The notes beneath the pieces are model-generated. The model had not been told where the DNA came from. It made no database searches and worked only from the letters and a program-made list of their open reading frames with translations. This document shows positions 9,178-17,395 of a stretch of 64,000 nucleotides of DNA, piece after piece. The stretch's first letter is position 1, and each line of letters begins with the position of its first letter. The DNA is taken from NCBI GenBank assembly GCA_018401415.1, contig JAGYKV010000017.1:818001-882000 (forward strand), in the 5' to 3' direction. Source of the stretch: Candidatus Nanopelagicales bacterium (GTDB lineage Bacteria > Actinomycetota > Actinomycetes > S36-B12). The translations under genes and the position numbers were made by a program.

Positions 9178-9496
9178 GGTCGAATATTGCCAGATGGCGC
9201 GCTATCACGCGACACGAGTTCACCCGGCTCACGTGCAGTCTTGCAAAATCCGTGTAGAAATTTGCTTCCGCGTTACTCAATTTCCTGAAAAATCAAATCG
9301 CATGCAGAGCTTCATCAAAGAAAATTCGGAACGTTTCAGGGTGCGATTTCAGGGTTGTGAAACGCAATCTCTTAGCACGCGCGCGACACGACACAGGTCA
9401 TTGACGCGAATATCTTTGTTTTTTCACCCATGCTCTGTCAGAGTTCTACTACATGAACTCTGCAAAGCGCAGAGATCACACGACACGGGAGGCAAC
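9178..9496 (+). promoter_or_regulatory. Leader of the H1-like gene, with an inverted repeat at 9439-9462
   Basis: I see no gene in this 319-bp stretch, although an open frame runs through it in phase with the H1-like gene. Just upstream of the start, CAGAGTTC-(8 bp)-GAACTCTG (9439-9462) is a perfect inverted repeat that could be an operator or a leader hairpin. A TTGACG hexamer at 9401 is a possible -35, but no good -10 follows at standard spacing. Confidence 0.4.
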
Positions 9497-9859
9497 GTGG
9501 CGGTCGCAAAGAAGACTGCACGCAAGGCGTCTGCTAAGAAAGCAGCACCTCGCAAGGCAGCAAAGAAGCCCGCAAAGCGCACTGTCAAGAAGGCAGCAGC
9601 GAAGCGGACAGTAAAGAAGGCAACCAAGCGGACAGCCAAGAAGGCAGCTCCTCGCAAGGCAGCAAAGAAAGCCGCTCCTCGCAAGGCAGCCAAGAAGGCA
9701 ACTGCAAAGAAGGCCGTGAAGCGGACTGTCAAGAAGGCAGCAAAGAAAGCCGCTCCTCGCAAGGCAGCAAAGAAGGCCGCTCCTCGCAAGGCAGCAAGGA
9801 AAGCCGCTCCTCGCAAGGCAGCAAAAAAGGCAGTCAAGCGCACGGCTCGCAAGAAGTAG
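9497..9859 (+). CDS. Lys/Ala/Arg-rich histone H1-like DNA-binding protein
   Basis: A 120-residue protein built almost wholly of Lys, Ala, Arg, Pro, Thr and Val. The unit KKAAPRKAA recurs about six times, interspersed with KRTVKKA and KRTAKK units. This composition is that of eukaryotic H1 tails and of the C-terminal tails of actinobacterial HU (HupB), but no HU fold is present here. It probably binds and compacts DNA non-specifically. The GTG start was chosen because GGGAGG lies four bases upstream; an upstream in-frame extension lacks this signal and has different composition. A strong terminator follows. Repeat-rich coding DNA makes copy number prone to slippage and assembly error. Confidence 0.85.
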   Translation: MAVAKKTARKASAKKAAPRKAAKKPAKRTVKKAAAKRTVKKATKRTAKKAAPRKAAKKAAPRKAAKKATAKKAVKRTVKKAAKKAAPRKAAKKAAPRKAARKAAPRKAAKKAVKRTARKK

Positions 9860-9883
9860 TCTTCAAGGAATTTCTACTTCACG

Positions 9884-9914
9884 AAAAGGGCCCACATATT
9901 GTGTGGGCCCTTTT
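9884..9914 (+). terminator. Rho-independent terminator after the H1-like gene
   Basis: A perfect 13-bp stem, AAAAGGGCCCACA paired with TGTGGGCCCTTTT, with a 5-base loop and a T-rich 3' arm, begins 24 bp after the stop codon. Being symmetrical, it could also end transcription arriving from the minus-strand gene at 9934-10095. Confidence 0.9.
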
Positions 9915-9933
9915 CCATTAGATCTGTGATCAG

Positions 9934-10095
9934 TTAATTGTCATCTTCAGCGTCAAAAGCCGCATTCCGCTCGGCAGCATGCTCTAAGGCGTGTTGGGCC
10001 TCAGACTCGGATTGATAAGGTCCCATCCGTTCTGAATTTGGACAGCCCTGCTCAGGTTCAACTCTCTGATGCTCGAGGCAGTAATACCAACTCAT
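9934..10095 (-). CDS. Small conserved actinobacterial protein (53 aa)
   Basis: Reads MSWYYCLEHQRVEPEQG, then CPNSERMGPYQSESEAQ, ending in an acidic AERNAAFDAEDDN. The two cysteines with nearby His (CLEH...GCP) suggest a small metal-binding or zinc-ribbon-like fold. I recall near-identical short proteins of the form MSWYYCLKHxxVEPExGCPxxxRLGPY in many actinobacteria, usually unnamed. The function is unknown. The start is ATG with no strong ribosome-binding site visible. Confidence 0.8.
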   Translation of the reverse strand: MSWYYCLEHQRVEPEQGCPNSERMGPYQSESEAQHALEHAAERNAAFDAEDDN

Positions 10096-10209
10096 GATGC
10101 TCCCATTCGCGTGAAGTAATTATCTGCGCCCAGCCTAATCAATCGGCTGATAGTCGATCTATCGTCTCCCCATAATTCACTTCACGGACTTGATACATAG
10201 AATCCGACC

Positions 10210-11085
10210 ATGACTGCAATGATCCGTGACCCACTCACCCCTGGGCGCCAGAGTCCGGCTCGCAGTGTGCCCTCCGACATCAGTCGACCAGAGTATGTGG
10301 GTAAACCAGAACCAAGTCGCTTTGGTGGCGCGGATATCCAATCCCTGGAGACAATTGAACTCATGCGGATTGCGGGACGGATCGCCGCCAATGCACTGGT
10401 GGAGGTTGGAAATGCGGTCCGCCCAGGTGTCACCACCGACTTCTTGGACGAAATTGGTCACGAATATTTGTGCGACCATGGCGCGTATCCATCAACCCTG
10501 GGATACCGGGGTTACCCGAAAAGTTTGTGTTCATCGCTCAACGAAGTGATTTGTCACGGAATTCCTGATTCCACCGTCCTTCAGGAAGGGGATATTTGCA
10601 ACATCGATATCACCGCCTACATTGGTGGCGTCCATGGAGACACCAATGCCACTTTTCTATGCGGTGAGGTCTCCGAAGATGTCCGGTTGTTGGTTGAGCG
10701 AACCCATGAAGCGACCATGCGGGCAATCGCCGCAGTCAAGCCTGGCAGAACGGTGAACATAATTGGCCGAGTAATCGAGAGTTACGCCAAACGCTTTGGC
10801 TACGGAGTGGTGCGTGACTTCACCGGCCACGGGATTAGTACCGCATTTCACAGCGGCTTGATCATTCCTCATTTCGATGACCCACACTCAACCCAAGAAC
10901 TTGAACCTGGCATGACCTTCACAATTGAGCCAATGTTGACACTTGGAACGACCGCATTTGACATGTGGGATGACGGATGGACGGCCACCACTAAGGACAA
11001 GTCGTGGACGGCTCAATTTGAACACACGCTCGTGGTACTCGAAGACGGCGCGGAAATACTCACTCTGGCTGATTCCACCGTCTAG
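10210..11085 (+). CDS. map: Methionine aminopeptidase, type I
   Basis: Removes the initiator methionine from nascent proteins. The 291-residue protein has the type I pita-bread fold with its five metal ligands visible: Asp in [17 protein letters not shown] (two Asp), His in [14 protein letters not shown], Glu in [10 protein letters not shown] and Glu in AQFEHTLVV. The N-terminal extension of about 40 residues includes a Pro-rich [21 protein letters not shown] segment, as in mycobacterial MapB-type enzymes. It is followed 10 bp later by ppgK, so the two may be co-transcribed. Confidence 0.95.
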   Translation: MTAMIRDPLTPGRQSPARSVPSDISRPEYVGKPEPSRFGGADIQSLETIELMRIAGRIAANALVEVGNAVRPGVTTDFLDEIGHEYLCDHGAYPSTLGYRGYPKSLCSSLNEVICHGIPDSTVLQEGDICNIDITAYIGGVHGDTNATFLCGEVSEDVRLLVERTHEATMRAIAAVKPGRTVNIIGRVIESYAKRFGYGVVRDFTGHGISTAFHSGLIIPHFDDPHSTQELEPGMTFTIEPMLTLGTTAFDMWDDGWTATTKDKSWTAQFEHTLVVLEDGAEILTLADSTV

Positions 11086-11095
11086 ATTTCTGTTA

Positions 11096-11848
11096 ATGAC
11101 TCTTAAGTTCAGCTCCGTCTCAACCCTCGCAGTAGATGTTGGCGGGAGTGGCATTAAAGCAATAGTGCTCGATTCGAATGGTGAACCCCTCAATGACCGC
11201 GCGCGAATAGAAACTCCCTACCCTTGCACTCCCGAGCTCTTTTTAACACTTCTCGCTGATCTGGTTCAGGACTTCCCAGCTTTTGACCGAGTATCGATTG
11301 GATTCCCCGCCATGGTTCGTGACGGTAAGACACTCCGAGTGGTCCCCTTTGCCCGTGCGGTCAAGGGGGGCCCTCGAGATCCAGAGCTCTTTGGTCTCTG
11401 GGATGGCTATCCCCTTCAGAACGCAGTCGACACTATGTTCGGTGTGCCGACTTTGCTTGCCAACGACGCCGATGTTCAAGGTTGTGCTGTGGTTTCCGGT
11501 GAAGGTACCGAGTTCGTCATGACTCTAGGAACCGGTGTCGGGACATCGCTTTTTTATCACGGGAACTTGCTGCCGCATATGGAACTGTCCCACGGAACAT
11601 TCGCGGGCGACAGTATCGATATCCAGTTGGGAAACGCCAATCGCAAGATTATTGGCAATAGTCAATGGATCGAATTGGTTAAACGCGCTGTCCGAGATTT
11701 TGAAGCTAAATTATTCCCCGATCGCGTCTATATCGGCGGTGGGAATTCCAAACTTCTCGTCGGCGTTGATCTCGGTCCACATGTCGAAATTGTTTCCAAC
11801 ACCGCCGGACTCATGGGAGGCATCAAGCTATGGGAATTCAGTCAATGA
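11096..11848 (+). CDS. ppgK: Polyphosphate glucokinase
   Basis: ROK-family kinase that phosphorylates glucose with inorganic polyphosphate (or ATP), a typically actinobacterial enzyme. The 250-residue protein opens with the phosphate-binding LAVDVGGSGIKAIVLD, has the catalytic Asp in LLANDADVQGCA, the MTLGTGVGTSLF motif, and a C-terminal YIGGGNSKLL. The ATG at 11096 fits the family N-terminus; an in-frame upstream extension overlaps map and is rejected. The marR gene begins before its stop codon. Confidence 0.93.
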   Translation: MTLKFSSVSTLAVDVGGSGIKAIVLDSNGEPLNDRARIETPYPCTPELFLTLLADLVQDFPAFDRVSIGFPAMVRDGKTLRVVPFARAVKGGPRDPELFGLWDGYPLQNAVDTMFGVPTLLANDADVQGCAVVSGEGTEFVMTLGTGVGTSLFYHGNLLPHMELSHGTFAGDSIDIQLGNANRKIIGNSQWIELVKRAVRDFEAKLFPDRVYIGGGNSKLLVGVDLGPHVEIVSNTAGLMGGIKLWEFSQ

Positions 11849-12321
11849 CTCAATGGCTGAGTGCATCGGAACAGGTTGCCTGGCGGGCATGGCTGGACGC
11901 ATCCCGACTGCTCATCTCGGAACTGAACCGGGAATTGATGGAAGCGCACGGCCTCTCATTCGCTGATTATGAAATTTTGGTTCAGTTATCCGAGAACCCT
12001 GAGCGACGAATGCGCATGAGCGAGTTGGCCGACAGAACATTTAGCTCACGTAGCCGACTTTCCCACCAGATCGACCGCATGGAGAAAGCCGGGTTTGTCC
12101 AGAGAGAGGCTTGCTCGATTGATGCCCGCGGCCTGTGGGCCGTTCTCACGCCCGGTGGTCTAGCGAAAATCGTGGAGGCGGCTCCCGATCACGTCGCCAG
12201 CGTGCGCAAGCACCTTGTGGACCTGTTATCTGCCGAAGATTTCGCCGCGTTGGGCCAATCCTGCAGAACTGTTGTTCAGCATCTCGACTCAAGCGGGGAG
12301 CGCTCATTCGCCCAAGAGTAA
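11830..12321 (+). CDS. MarR-family transcriptional regulator
   Basis: A 163-residue winged-helix regulator: a helical dimerisation start (LSASEQVAWRAWLDAS), the domain MRMSELADRTFSSRSRLSHQIDRMEKAGFVQRE with recognition helix, and a wing with SIDARGLWAVLT. Two starts are possible: ATG 11830 (GGGAGG nine bases upstream) and ATG 11845, which overlaps the ppgK stop as ATGA. Either way it is translationally coupled to ppgK. The target and ligand are unknown. It is convergent with hmuV, with one base between the stop codons. Confidence 0.88.
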   Translation: MGIQSMTQWLSASEQVAWRAWLDASRLLISELNRELMEAHGLSFADYEILVQLSENPERRMRMSELADRTFSSRSRLSHQIDRMEKAGFVQREACSIDARGLWAVLTPGGLAKIVEAAPDHVASVRKHLVDLLSAEDFAALGQSCRTVVQHLDSSGERSFAQE

Positions 12322-12322
12322 G

Positions 12323-13153
12323 TCACGAGACAATCGAGATATGAGTAATTCCCTCGTCACCCCATTGCACCTCAACCGTTGTCTGATACGCCTCGCTCAA
12401 AATTTCAGTGGTCACAATCTCCCGCACCTCTCCATGTGCCATAACTTTTTGCTCTGCCACCACGACAATGCGGTCGGCGAGACGCGAGACCCGCTGAATA
12501 TCGTGTGAACTAATCACCATTGTTTTGCCAAAGTCATTCATGCTTTTAATTGTCAAGTCCAGGGCTGCAAGACCCGCAAGGTCAAGGTCCGAGTCCGGTT
12601 CATCCATCAGAACACATCGCGTTTCCTGGGCCAATATGCGGGCTAAGTGAACGCGCTTGCGCTCTCCACCGGATAACTCACTCATGGGTCGATATGCAAG
12701 TTCAACTATTCCTAGGTTGTGGAGTGCGGCCTCAATCACCGTGGAATCCTGCTTCTGCCGTTCTGTTCCCCGCCATGGGGTTCTCCCCCAACTCACAACA
12801 TCAATCGCATTAAATCCAAATGACACAGAAAGATCTTGGGCAAGTACAGCTCGACTTTGTGCCATCTGGCGGGCATCCATATCGGACACGGAGTTTGCGT
12901 CGAAAAACACCTTCCCCTCAGTTGGTTTCAGTGTCGCGGCAGCAATTGCCACCAGTGAGGATTTTCCTGCGCCATTGGGTCCGATTACGGCCGTGACCAG
13001 CCCAGAAGCGAGTGTCAGCGTGGTTGGCTTCAAACGAAATCGCCCCGACGATGTGCGCAAGGCGCATTCAACTAACTCGATACTCATGGCAGGTATTCGA
13101 CTCGTACTAGGAACCCGACCCGGACCCGTTGGAGTGTCCTTGGACATTGTCAT
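12323..13153 (-). CDS. hmuV: Haem ABC transporter ATP-binding protein
   Basis: Powers import by the HmuTU complex from the inner face of the membrane. The protein shows Walker A GPNGAGKSS, Q-loop VLAQDLSV, signature LSGGERKR, Walker B VLMDEPDSDLDL and the switch His in ISSHD. The ATG at 13153 overlaps the hmuU stop as ATGA, which fixes the start better than an upstream GTG. About 25 N-terminal residues (SKDTPTGPGRVPSTS) precede the fold and look like a flexible extension. Haem rather than siderophore is inferred from HmuV-type length and the adjacent binding protein. Confidence 0.85.
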   Translation of the reverse strand: MTMSKDTPTGPGRVPSTSRIPAMSIELVECALRTSSGRFRLKPTTLTLASGLVTAVIGPNGAGKSSLVAIAAATLKPTEGKVFFDANSVSDMDARQMAQSRAVLAQDLSVSFGFNAIDVVSWGRTPWRGTERQKQDSTVIEAALHNLGIVELAYRPMSELSGGERKRVHLARILAQETRCVLMDEPDSDLDLAGLAALDLTIKSMNDFGKTMVISSHDIQRVSRLADRIVVVAEQKVMAHGEVREIVTTEILSEAYQTTVEVQWGDEGITHISIVS

Positions 13154-14115
13154 GCCCACCCACCTTGACGGCTGCGCGTACGCGCCACAATCACAAGGAA
13201 CAGCGGGGCACCAACAATTGCGGTAATGGCGCCCACAGGCAACTCAACCGGGCTCACAACAAGTCGAGCGACCGTGTCCGCTGCAACGACAGTAAACGCA
13301 CCAGCAATGGCACTCACAATCATCAGACTCCGGTGACCGGGTCCGGTCAAAAGGCGCACCGCATGCGGAACAAGCAACCCAATAAAAGCAATAACCCCAA
13401 CGACAGCCACTCCTGCGCCCGTGAGTAATACGGCTGCCCCCAGGGCCCACACTCGTGTCTTTCCCACTTCTATACCGCTTGCGAAGGCGGCATCATCTCC
13501 TAGGGAAAGGACATTAAGTGCCGGTGCAATGAAAAGCGCAATGACCATGCCAATAACTACGGCCGGAGCAATAGACAACACACCGTTCCAGTTACTCAGT
13601 GCGAATGATCCGGTTGCCCAAAAACTCACGGGACGCGATCCCGCAAGGCCACTCACGGAGATCAATATGGCGACAACAGCGGAGGCGAATGCCGTAATCG
13701 CAATCCCGCCAAGTAGTACCGTCACCACTTCGATTCGCCCATGTGTTCGCGAAACCCACACCACAATGAGGACAGCGAGCGACCCACCCAATAACGCGAA
13801 GGCCGCAGCAACATACGAGTTGTAGCCCACACCCAGTGCCGCGCCAGCGACTGCGCCGAGGGCGGCCCCCGCCGAAACGCCTACGAGAGCTGGATCGGCA
13901 AGAGGGTTGCGCAGTGATCCCTGCAGAAGCACGCCGGCAACCGCAAGCCCTGCGCCGACGAGCACGGCGGTCAAGACCCTCGGTGCCCGAATATTCCAAA
14001 TGATCACGGGGTCGGAGTCGGCCGCACCGGATAACAGGGAAATGACCACGCTCACACTCAGAGCCACCAGCACAATCGCGAAAAGCCACACCGAACGGCC
14101 ACGAAGTGTGGGCAT
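13150..14115 (-). CDS. hmuU: FecCD-type haem/iron ABC transporter permease
   Basis: A 321-residue permease with about ten membrane segments, starting LFAIVLVALSVSVVISLLSG. The family block RAPRVLTAVLVGAGLAVAGV continues as LLQGSLRNPLADPALVGVSAGAALGAV, and the C-terminal GxxxPHxxR loop is seen as FIGLLVPHAVRLLTGPGHR. It begins directly after the hmuT stop codon (TAA-ATG with no gap) and overlaps hmuV, so hmuTUV is one operon. Confidence 0.9.
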   Translation of the reverse strand: MPTLRGRSVWLFAIVLVALSVSVVISLLSGAADSDPVIIWNIRAPRVLTAVLVGAGLAVAGVLLQGSLRNPLADPALVGVSAGAALGAVAGAALGVGYNSYVAAAFALLGGSLAVLIVVWVSRTHGRIEVVTVLLGGIAITAFASAVVAILISVSGLAGSRPVSFWATGSFALSNWNGVLSIAPAVVIGMVIALFIAPALNVLSLGDDAAFASGIEVGKTRVWALGAAVLLTGAGVAVVGVIAFIGLLVPHAVRLLTGPGHRSLMIVSAIAGAFTVVAADTVARLVVSPVELPVGAITAIVGAPLFLVIVARTRSRQGGWA

Positions 14116-15069
14116 TTATCCCAACTGCTTCCATGAAGAACGAAGTGTGTCAATAAGTGCACCGGTTCGTGGCCCGAATGAGAGCAGAAGTGTGTCGTCG
14201 ACAACAACCACGTGACGCGTCTGTGCCGCATCCGTCTGCGCAAGTCCAGGGAGAGCGAATAAACCATCGACTCCACCTACCGACTTCAATCCATCGGCCA
14301 TTACAAGAATGGTGTCGGGATTGAGATTCACTAATTCCTCAGCCGTTAATGGCGTAAAGGCCTCAAAACCTGCCTCAGCACCAACATCGACGGCTCCGGA
14401 TTCAGATATCAGCGAATCCGCACCAGATCCAACCCCTCCCAAGAGATAGATCGCGGAAGTCCCCCTGAGATACAGGAAGGCAACCCGGTTTCCCATTTTG
14501 CGAGTTTCGGCCGACTGGCCAACCGATTGATTTTGAGCGTATTCGATCGCACCGGCTGGCGCACCAATCGCTTCCCCAATAACTTGGATCTTGTTGGAGA
14601 CCTCGGCACTTGACCAAGCCTCAGGCACTTCCACAACCGAAATACCTGAGTCACGAAGTTGCTGTATCGCTTCAGCTGGAGATGTCATGGCATCAATCAG
14701 GACAATATCCGGGTTGAGTGCAATTACCTGCTCTGCACTCATTGAGTGCGCCTTGGTAACAACCGGAACCTGTTCGATCTCAGGAGCGTTACTCGTTTCA
14801 TCTCTTCCCACAATTCGATCGGCTCCACCCAGAACAACAATGACTTCACCTGATCCATTCGCCAACGAAACTATTCGTTGAGCTGAGCCTTGGGCCCATG
14901 GTTGGTTCGACGGTGTGGGGAATGGAATATCCCCATTCGTGATGACAACAGTTTCCGAGACGGGGGAAATTGGTTCTTGGGTAGCCAATGAGTCCTCAGA
15001 AGGGGCGGCACATGCCGACATCACGAAAAGCGCCACCAGGCCGACACCGATAACCGCACGGATTCTCAC
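14116..15069 (-). CDS. hmuT: Haem/iron-siderophore substrate-binding lipoprotein
   Basis: A 317-residue extracytoplasmic binding protein. The lipoprotein signal MRIRAVIGVGLVALFVMSAC has lipobox MSAC (Cys about 20). The two-lobe class III fold shows RIVSLANGSGEVIVVLGGADRIVGRDE and EQVIALNPDIVLIDA. A Tyr in the middle (FLYLRGTSAIYLLG) and His in TRHVVVVDD are plausible haem ligands, as Tyr/His are in known HmuT proteins; this is inference. The start is GTG. It is first in the operon and divergent from the secreted proteins at 15173 and 15762. Confidence 0.85.
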   Translation of the reverse strand: MRIRAVIGVGLVALFVMSACAAPSEDSLATQEPISPVSETVVITNGDIPFPTPSNQPWAQGSAQRIVSLANGSGEVIVVLGGADRIVGRDETSNAPEIEQVPVVTKAHSMSAEQVIALNPDIVLIDAMTSPAEAIQQLRDSGISVVEVPEAWSSAEVSNKIQVIGEAIGAPAGAIEYAQNQSVGQSAETRKMGNRVAFLYLRGTSAIYLLGGVGSGADSLISESGAVDVGAEAGFEAFTPLTAEELVNLNPDTILVMADGLKSVGGVDGLFALPGLAQTDAAQTRHVVVVDDTLLLSFGPRTGALIDTLRSSWKQLG

Positions 15070-15172
15070 TGAGTCATTATGGGCTCGAATGGAACTACCT
15101 TCCCGATACCTTGTCGGAATCGACCGACGTAGTGTCAGGCGAGACCGTTTAACAACTACCTAAGTTCTTCAC
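15070..15172. promoter_or_regulatory. Divergent promoter region between hmuT and secreted protein genes
   Basis: This 103-bp gap must hold promoters for both directions. Read on the minus strand it carries CTTAGGTAG near 15160, which matches one half-site (TTAGG) of a DtxR/IdeR iron box, but the second half does not match well. Iron control is therefore only a possibility. Confidence 0.3.
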
Positions 15173-15724
15173 ATGATGCGGGATCAATCTGGGGATTCAA
15201 CTCGACGTCTGCCACGACCTGTTGCTGCGCTGACCATGCTTGCAATGACCATATTTGCGCTGAGCGTCATGTTGTTTGCGACTCTTAGCTCTCCCGCCCA
15301 CGCGACCACGCAAAAGAAGGGCGCTACCAGCCTGTCGGTGAGCCCAACAAAAAATCTACCGACCACCGGAGCCTCTGTTCGAGTTTCGGGTAAGGGTTTT
15401 GACCCCAGGGTAGGTATATATGTGGCGCTGTGCCGCACACCGACAAGAGGGTCGACAACTGCGCCTGGCCCATGCGGAGGTGGCGTAAATTTGGCCGGAA
15501 GCAATCCCGCTTCGGCATGGGTTTCATCAAATCCTCCCGCGTATGGAAAGTCACTCGCCATCCCATACTCGAAAGGCGGAAGATTTCGGGTGTCTTTAAC
15601 AGTCTCGCCCATGATTGGCGAAATCGATTGCCGGGTCGTGTCGTGTTCCATTGTTACTCGAGCCGACCACACTCGAAGTTTTGACCGAACATCTGATCTC
15701 TTCGTTCCCGTCACATTCAGGTAA
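15173..15724 (+). CDS. Secreted neocarzinostatin-like domain protein beside haem transporter
   Basis: A 183-residue protein with an N-terminal signal or anchor (about 16-45, PVAALTMLAMTIFALSVMLF, then SSPAHA as a likely cleavage site). One immunoglobulin-like domain follows: LSVSPTKNLPTTGASVRVSG, GIYVALC and a C-terminal IDCRVVSCSIVTRADHTRS. The GxYVALC plus DCRxxSCxIxTRADHTxSxDR pattern is that of actinobacterial neocarzinostatin-family proteins, with two Cys pairs. From memory such domains often accompany HtaA/Hmu haem uptake genes. That and the divergent hmuTUV suggest a role in capturing or relaying haem at the cell surface; this is inference. Confidence 0.7.
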   Translation: MMRDQSGDSTRRLPRPVAALTMLAMTIFALSVMLFATLSSPAHATTQKKGATSLSVSPTKNLPTTGASVRVSGKGFDPRVGIYVALCRTPTRGSTTAPGPCGGGVNLAGSNPASAWVSSNPPAYGKSLAIPYSKGGRFRVSLTVSPMIGEIDCRVVSCSIVTRADHTRSFDRTSDLFVPVTFR

Positions 15725-15761
15725 GCGCACCACCCTTCGATAACCACATATAAGGAGAAAA

Positions 15762-16544
15762 ATGACACGCAATTTTCGCTTCGGGCGCATTGCAATCGCC
15801 GGTGCAACTGGGATCGTTCTCATCGGATCTGTATTGGGTTCAGCAGCATCGGCAGCAGGAAATTACAACGTCACCGTAGCTGGCTTCACCAACATGACGC
15901 CGCTCGTTGCCCTGGCATCGAGTTCCGTGCAGCCGGTTGTCGCCAGTAATATTCCAGCAAATGTGGGCATATACGCGCTGCATTGCGCGGTGCCCGCAAA
16001 TCCACGCAGCGCACCAACGCTGTGCGATAACTCTGCTGACTCAGCCGTGTACGTACCCGCAGTTCCTACGGCACGAGACACCGTCAACGCATCGATCAAA
16101 CTCAATGGAGAGTTTTACGGCACCAACCCGAATCCCCAATCAGGTGGCACCGCACCTGCTTCCGTGGACTGCCGAGTATCGACCGCACCTGGCACAAGCG
16201 CCTGTGCCGTATTCATTCTGGGTGCTGGACGCGACAGCGCTAACCCGGCATACATGCGGGTGTTCCCCACTGTCTTTTCACCCGTGAAGGCTGATCGCAA
16301 AACCGACTCAATTGAGCTAACTCCGAGAACTGGCTCAACGGTGACCCAAACACCCTCAGCATTCAGCGCCAAAACTGCATCTGGTTTGCGGCCCACAATT
16401 CAATCCAACAACTGCAGTTTCACCGAAAATGACACTCGTATTGCCGGAATCCCAGCGAGCGGGAATTGTGAGGTTGTGATGTGGACAACGGGTGGCAAAA
16501 ACTTCAAGCCGTTGGTCAGGACTGTGACCTACGCTTTGGGATAA
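15762..16544 (+). CDS. Secreted protein, second neocarzinostatin-like member
   Basis: A 260-residue exported protein: signal peptide about 1-31 (FGRIAIAGATGIVLIGSVLG, cleavage after ASAA), then an Ig-like region with VGIYALHC and ASVDCRVSTAPGTSACAVFILG, which parallels the GIYVALC and DCRVxSC elements of its upstream neighbour. A low-complexity Ser/Thr region follows, and a C-terminal Cys pair (NNCSFTENDTRIAGIPASGNC). It starts 37 bp after the first secreted gene with GGAG seven bases upstream of ATG, so the two probably form an operon. No sortase motif or membrane anchor is seen. Confidence 0.65.
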   Translation: MTRNFRFGRIAIAGATGIVLIGSVLGSAASAAGNYNVTVAGFTNMTPLVALASSSVQPVVASNIPANVGIYALHCAVPANPRSAPTLCDNSADSAVYVPAVPTARDTVNASIKLNGEFYGTNPNPQSGGTAPASVDCRVSTAPGTSACAVFILGAGRDSANPAYMRVFPTVFSPVKADRKTDSIELTPRTGSTVTQTPSAFSAKTASGLRPTIQSNNCSFTENDTRIAGIPASGNCEVVMWTTGGKNFKPLVRTVTYALG

Positions 16545-16579
16545 ATGAACAAGTGTGAAAGATGTCAAAGAGTTGGAAA

Positions 16580-17155
16580 CTATTTCGCATAAATTCCAGC
16601 ACGAATGAAAGCAATCACTGAATCGCCTTCGGAACGGTAATCAAATCCATGGGATTCAACACGATTGATTGCAGCATCGAGGACACCCCAAATAAAAGAT
16701 GACATTTGACGAACATCTGTCACTTCTATCTCGGAAAGGGCCTCGTACAACGGCGCAATCAACTCGCGGTGCATGGATTGCACCTGCGCCCTCCGAGCCT
16801 CGGGTAGGTCAACCGCTCCTGCTGCTTTCAAAAGTGCATGGCGACCCTCGGCTACATAATCTAAGACTCCGCGGACCCATGCCTCGATGCGTTCATTCGG
16901 ATCAGAGACTGAATTGACCGCAGGTGTGATTTCGTCAACCCACATGGCCATTTCATCGACGAGGACATCGGCAATTAAATCAGCAGCACTGTTGTAGTAC
17001 TCGTATACCGCGGAGCGCGATAGGCCAACTTCCTGAGCCACCTGGGCCACGGTAAAGGTCTTACCCTGTTGCATCAGGTTCGCAGCGGCTACCAGCAGTG
17101 CGTCCCTTCGAGCTTCCCGGTGCTCGGCGATTGTGGGGGCATCAATTTTGGGCAT
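16580..17155 (-). CDS. TetR-family transcriptional regulator
   Basis: The N-terminal helix-turn-helix is FTVAQVAQEVGLSRSAVYEYYNS, followed by an all-helical regulatory domain. I chose ATG 17155 (MPKIDAPTIAEHREARRDALL) rather than a longer upstream frame because AGGGA lies just upstream and the fold starts there. It is divergent from metH. Its target is unknown, although the shared intergenic region allows control of metH or of itself. Confidence 0.85.
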   Translation of the reverse strand: MPKIDAPTIAEHREARRDALLVAAANLMQQGKTFTVAQVAQEVGLSRSAVYEYYNSAADLIADVLVDEMAMWVDEITPAVNSVSDPNERIEAWVRGVLDYVAEGRHALLKAAGAVDLPEARRAQVQSMHRELIAPLYEALSEIEVTDVRQMSSFIWGVLDAAINRVESHGFDYRSEGDSVIAFIRAGIYAK

Positions 17156-17240
17156 GTCCCTATTGTGCAGCAAATCCTGCAATGAACAACACAAGCGGCC
17201 GCTGACCACGGCAAGGCGCTATTTTCCCGACTAGATTTGC

Positions 17241-17395
17241 TATGATTCGTCCAGTGCTGGGGAGGCCTCCCCGAGTCGTCGACCAGAGGGTCCGTGGCGA
17301 GCACCTCGTAAAAAACCGAGAAATAACTCAAAGAGCCACCTCTATCACGTTATGGACAAACTCCGCATTTCCCTGTCCATTGCGGAAAGGTCCAC
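17241..17395 (+). promoter_or_regulatory. metH promoter and long structured 5' leader
   Basis: TATGAT at 17241-17246 is an excellent -10 hexamer, which puts the transcript start near 17253 and leaves a leader of about 140 bases. The leader contains a self-complementary GGGGAGGCCTCCCC and further paired-looking CGAG/CTCG elements. I could not match it to cobalamin, SAM or SAH riboswitch consensus sequences (for example, no cobalamin-type GCCACTG box). It may be a cis-regulatory RNA of unknown type. Confidence 0.45.

Noticed and set aside
8825..9496. Upstream in-frame extension of the H1-like protein (224 residues)
   Set aside because: It covers the antisense of npdG and the promoter, has unrelated composition, and lacks a ribosome-binding site, whereas GTG 9497 has GGGAGG.
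9424..9852. Long antisense ORF over the H1-like gene
   Set aside because: It is the mirror of the repetitive K/A/R codons, giving an artificial Ala/Phe/Arg repeat protein.
15070..15172. IdeR/DtxR iron box between hmuT and the secreted genes
   Set aside because: Only one TTAGG half-site matches; the second half of the 19-bp palindrome does not.
17241..17395. Cobalamin riboswitch upstream of metH
   Set aside because: The B12-box and its GCCACTG-type core could not be found on the plus strand of the leader.
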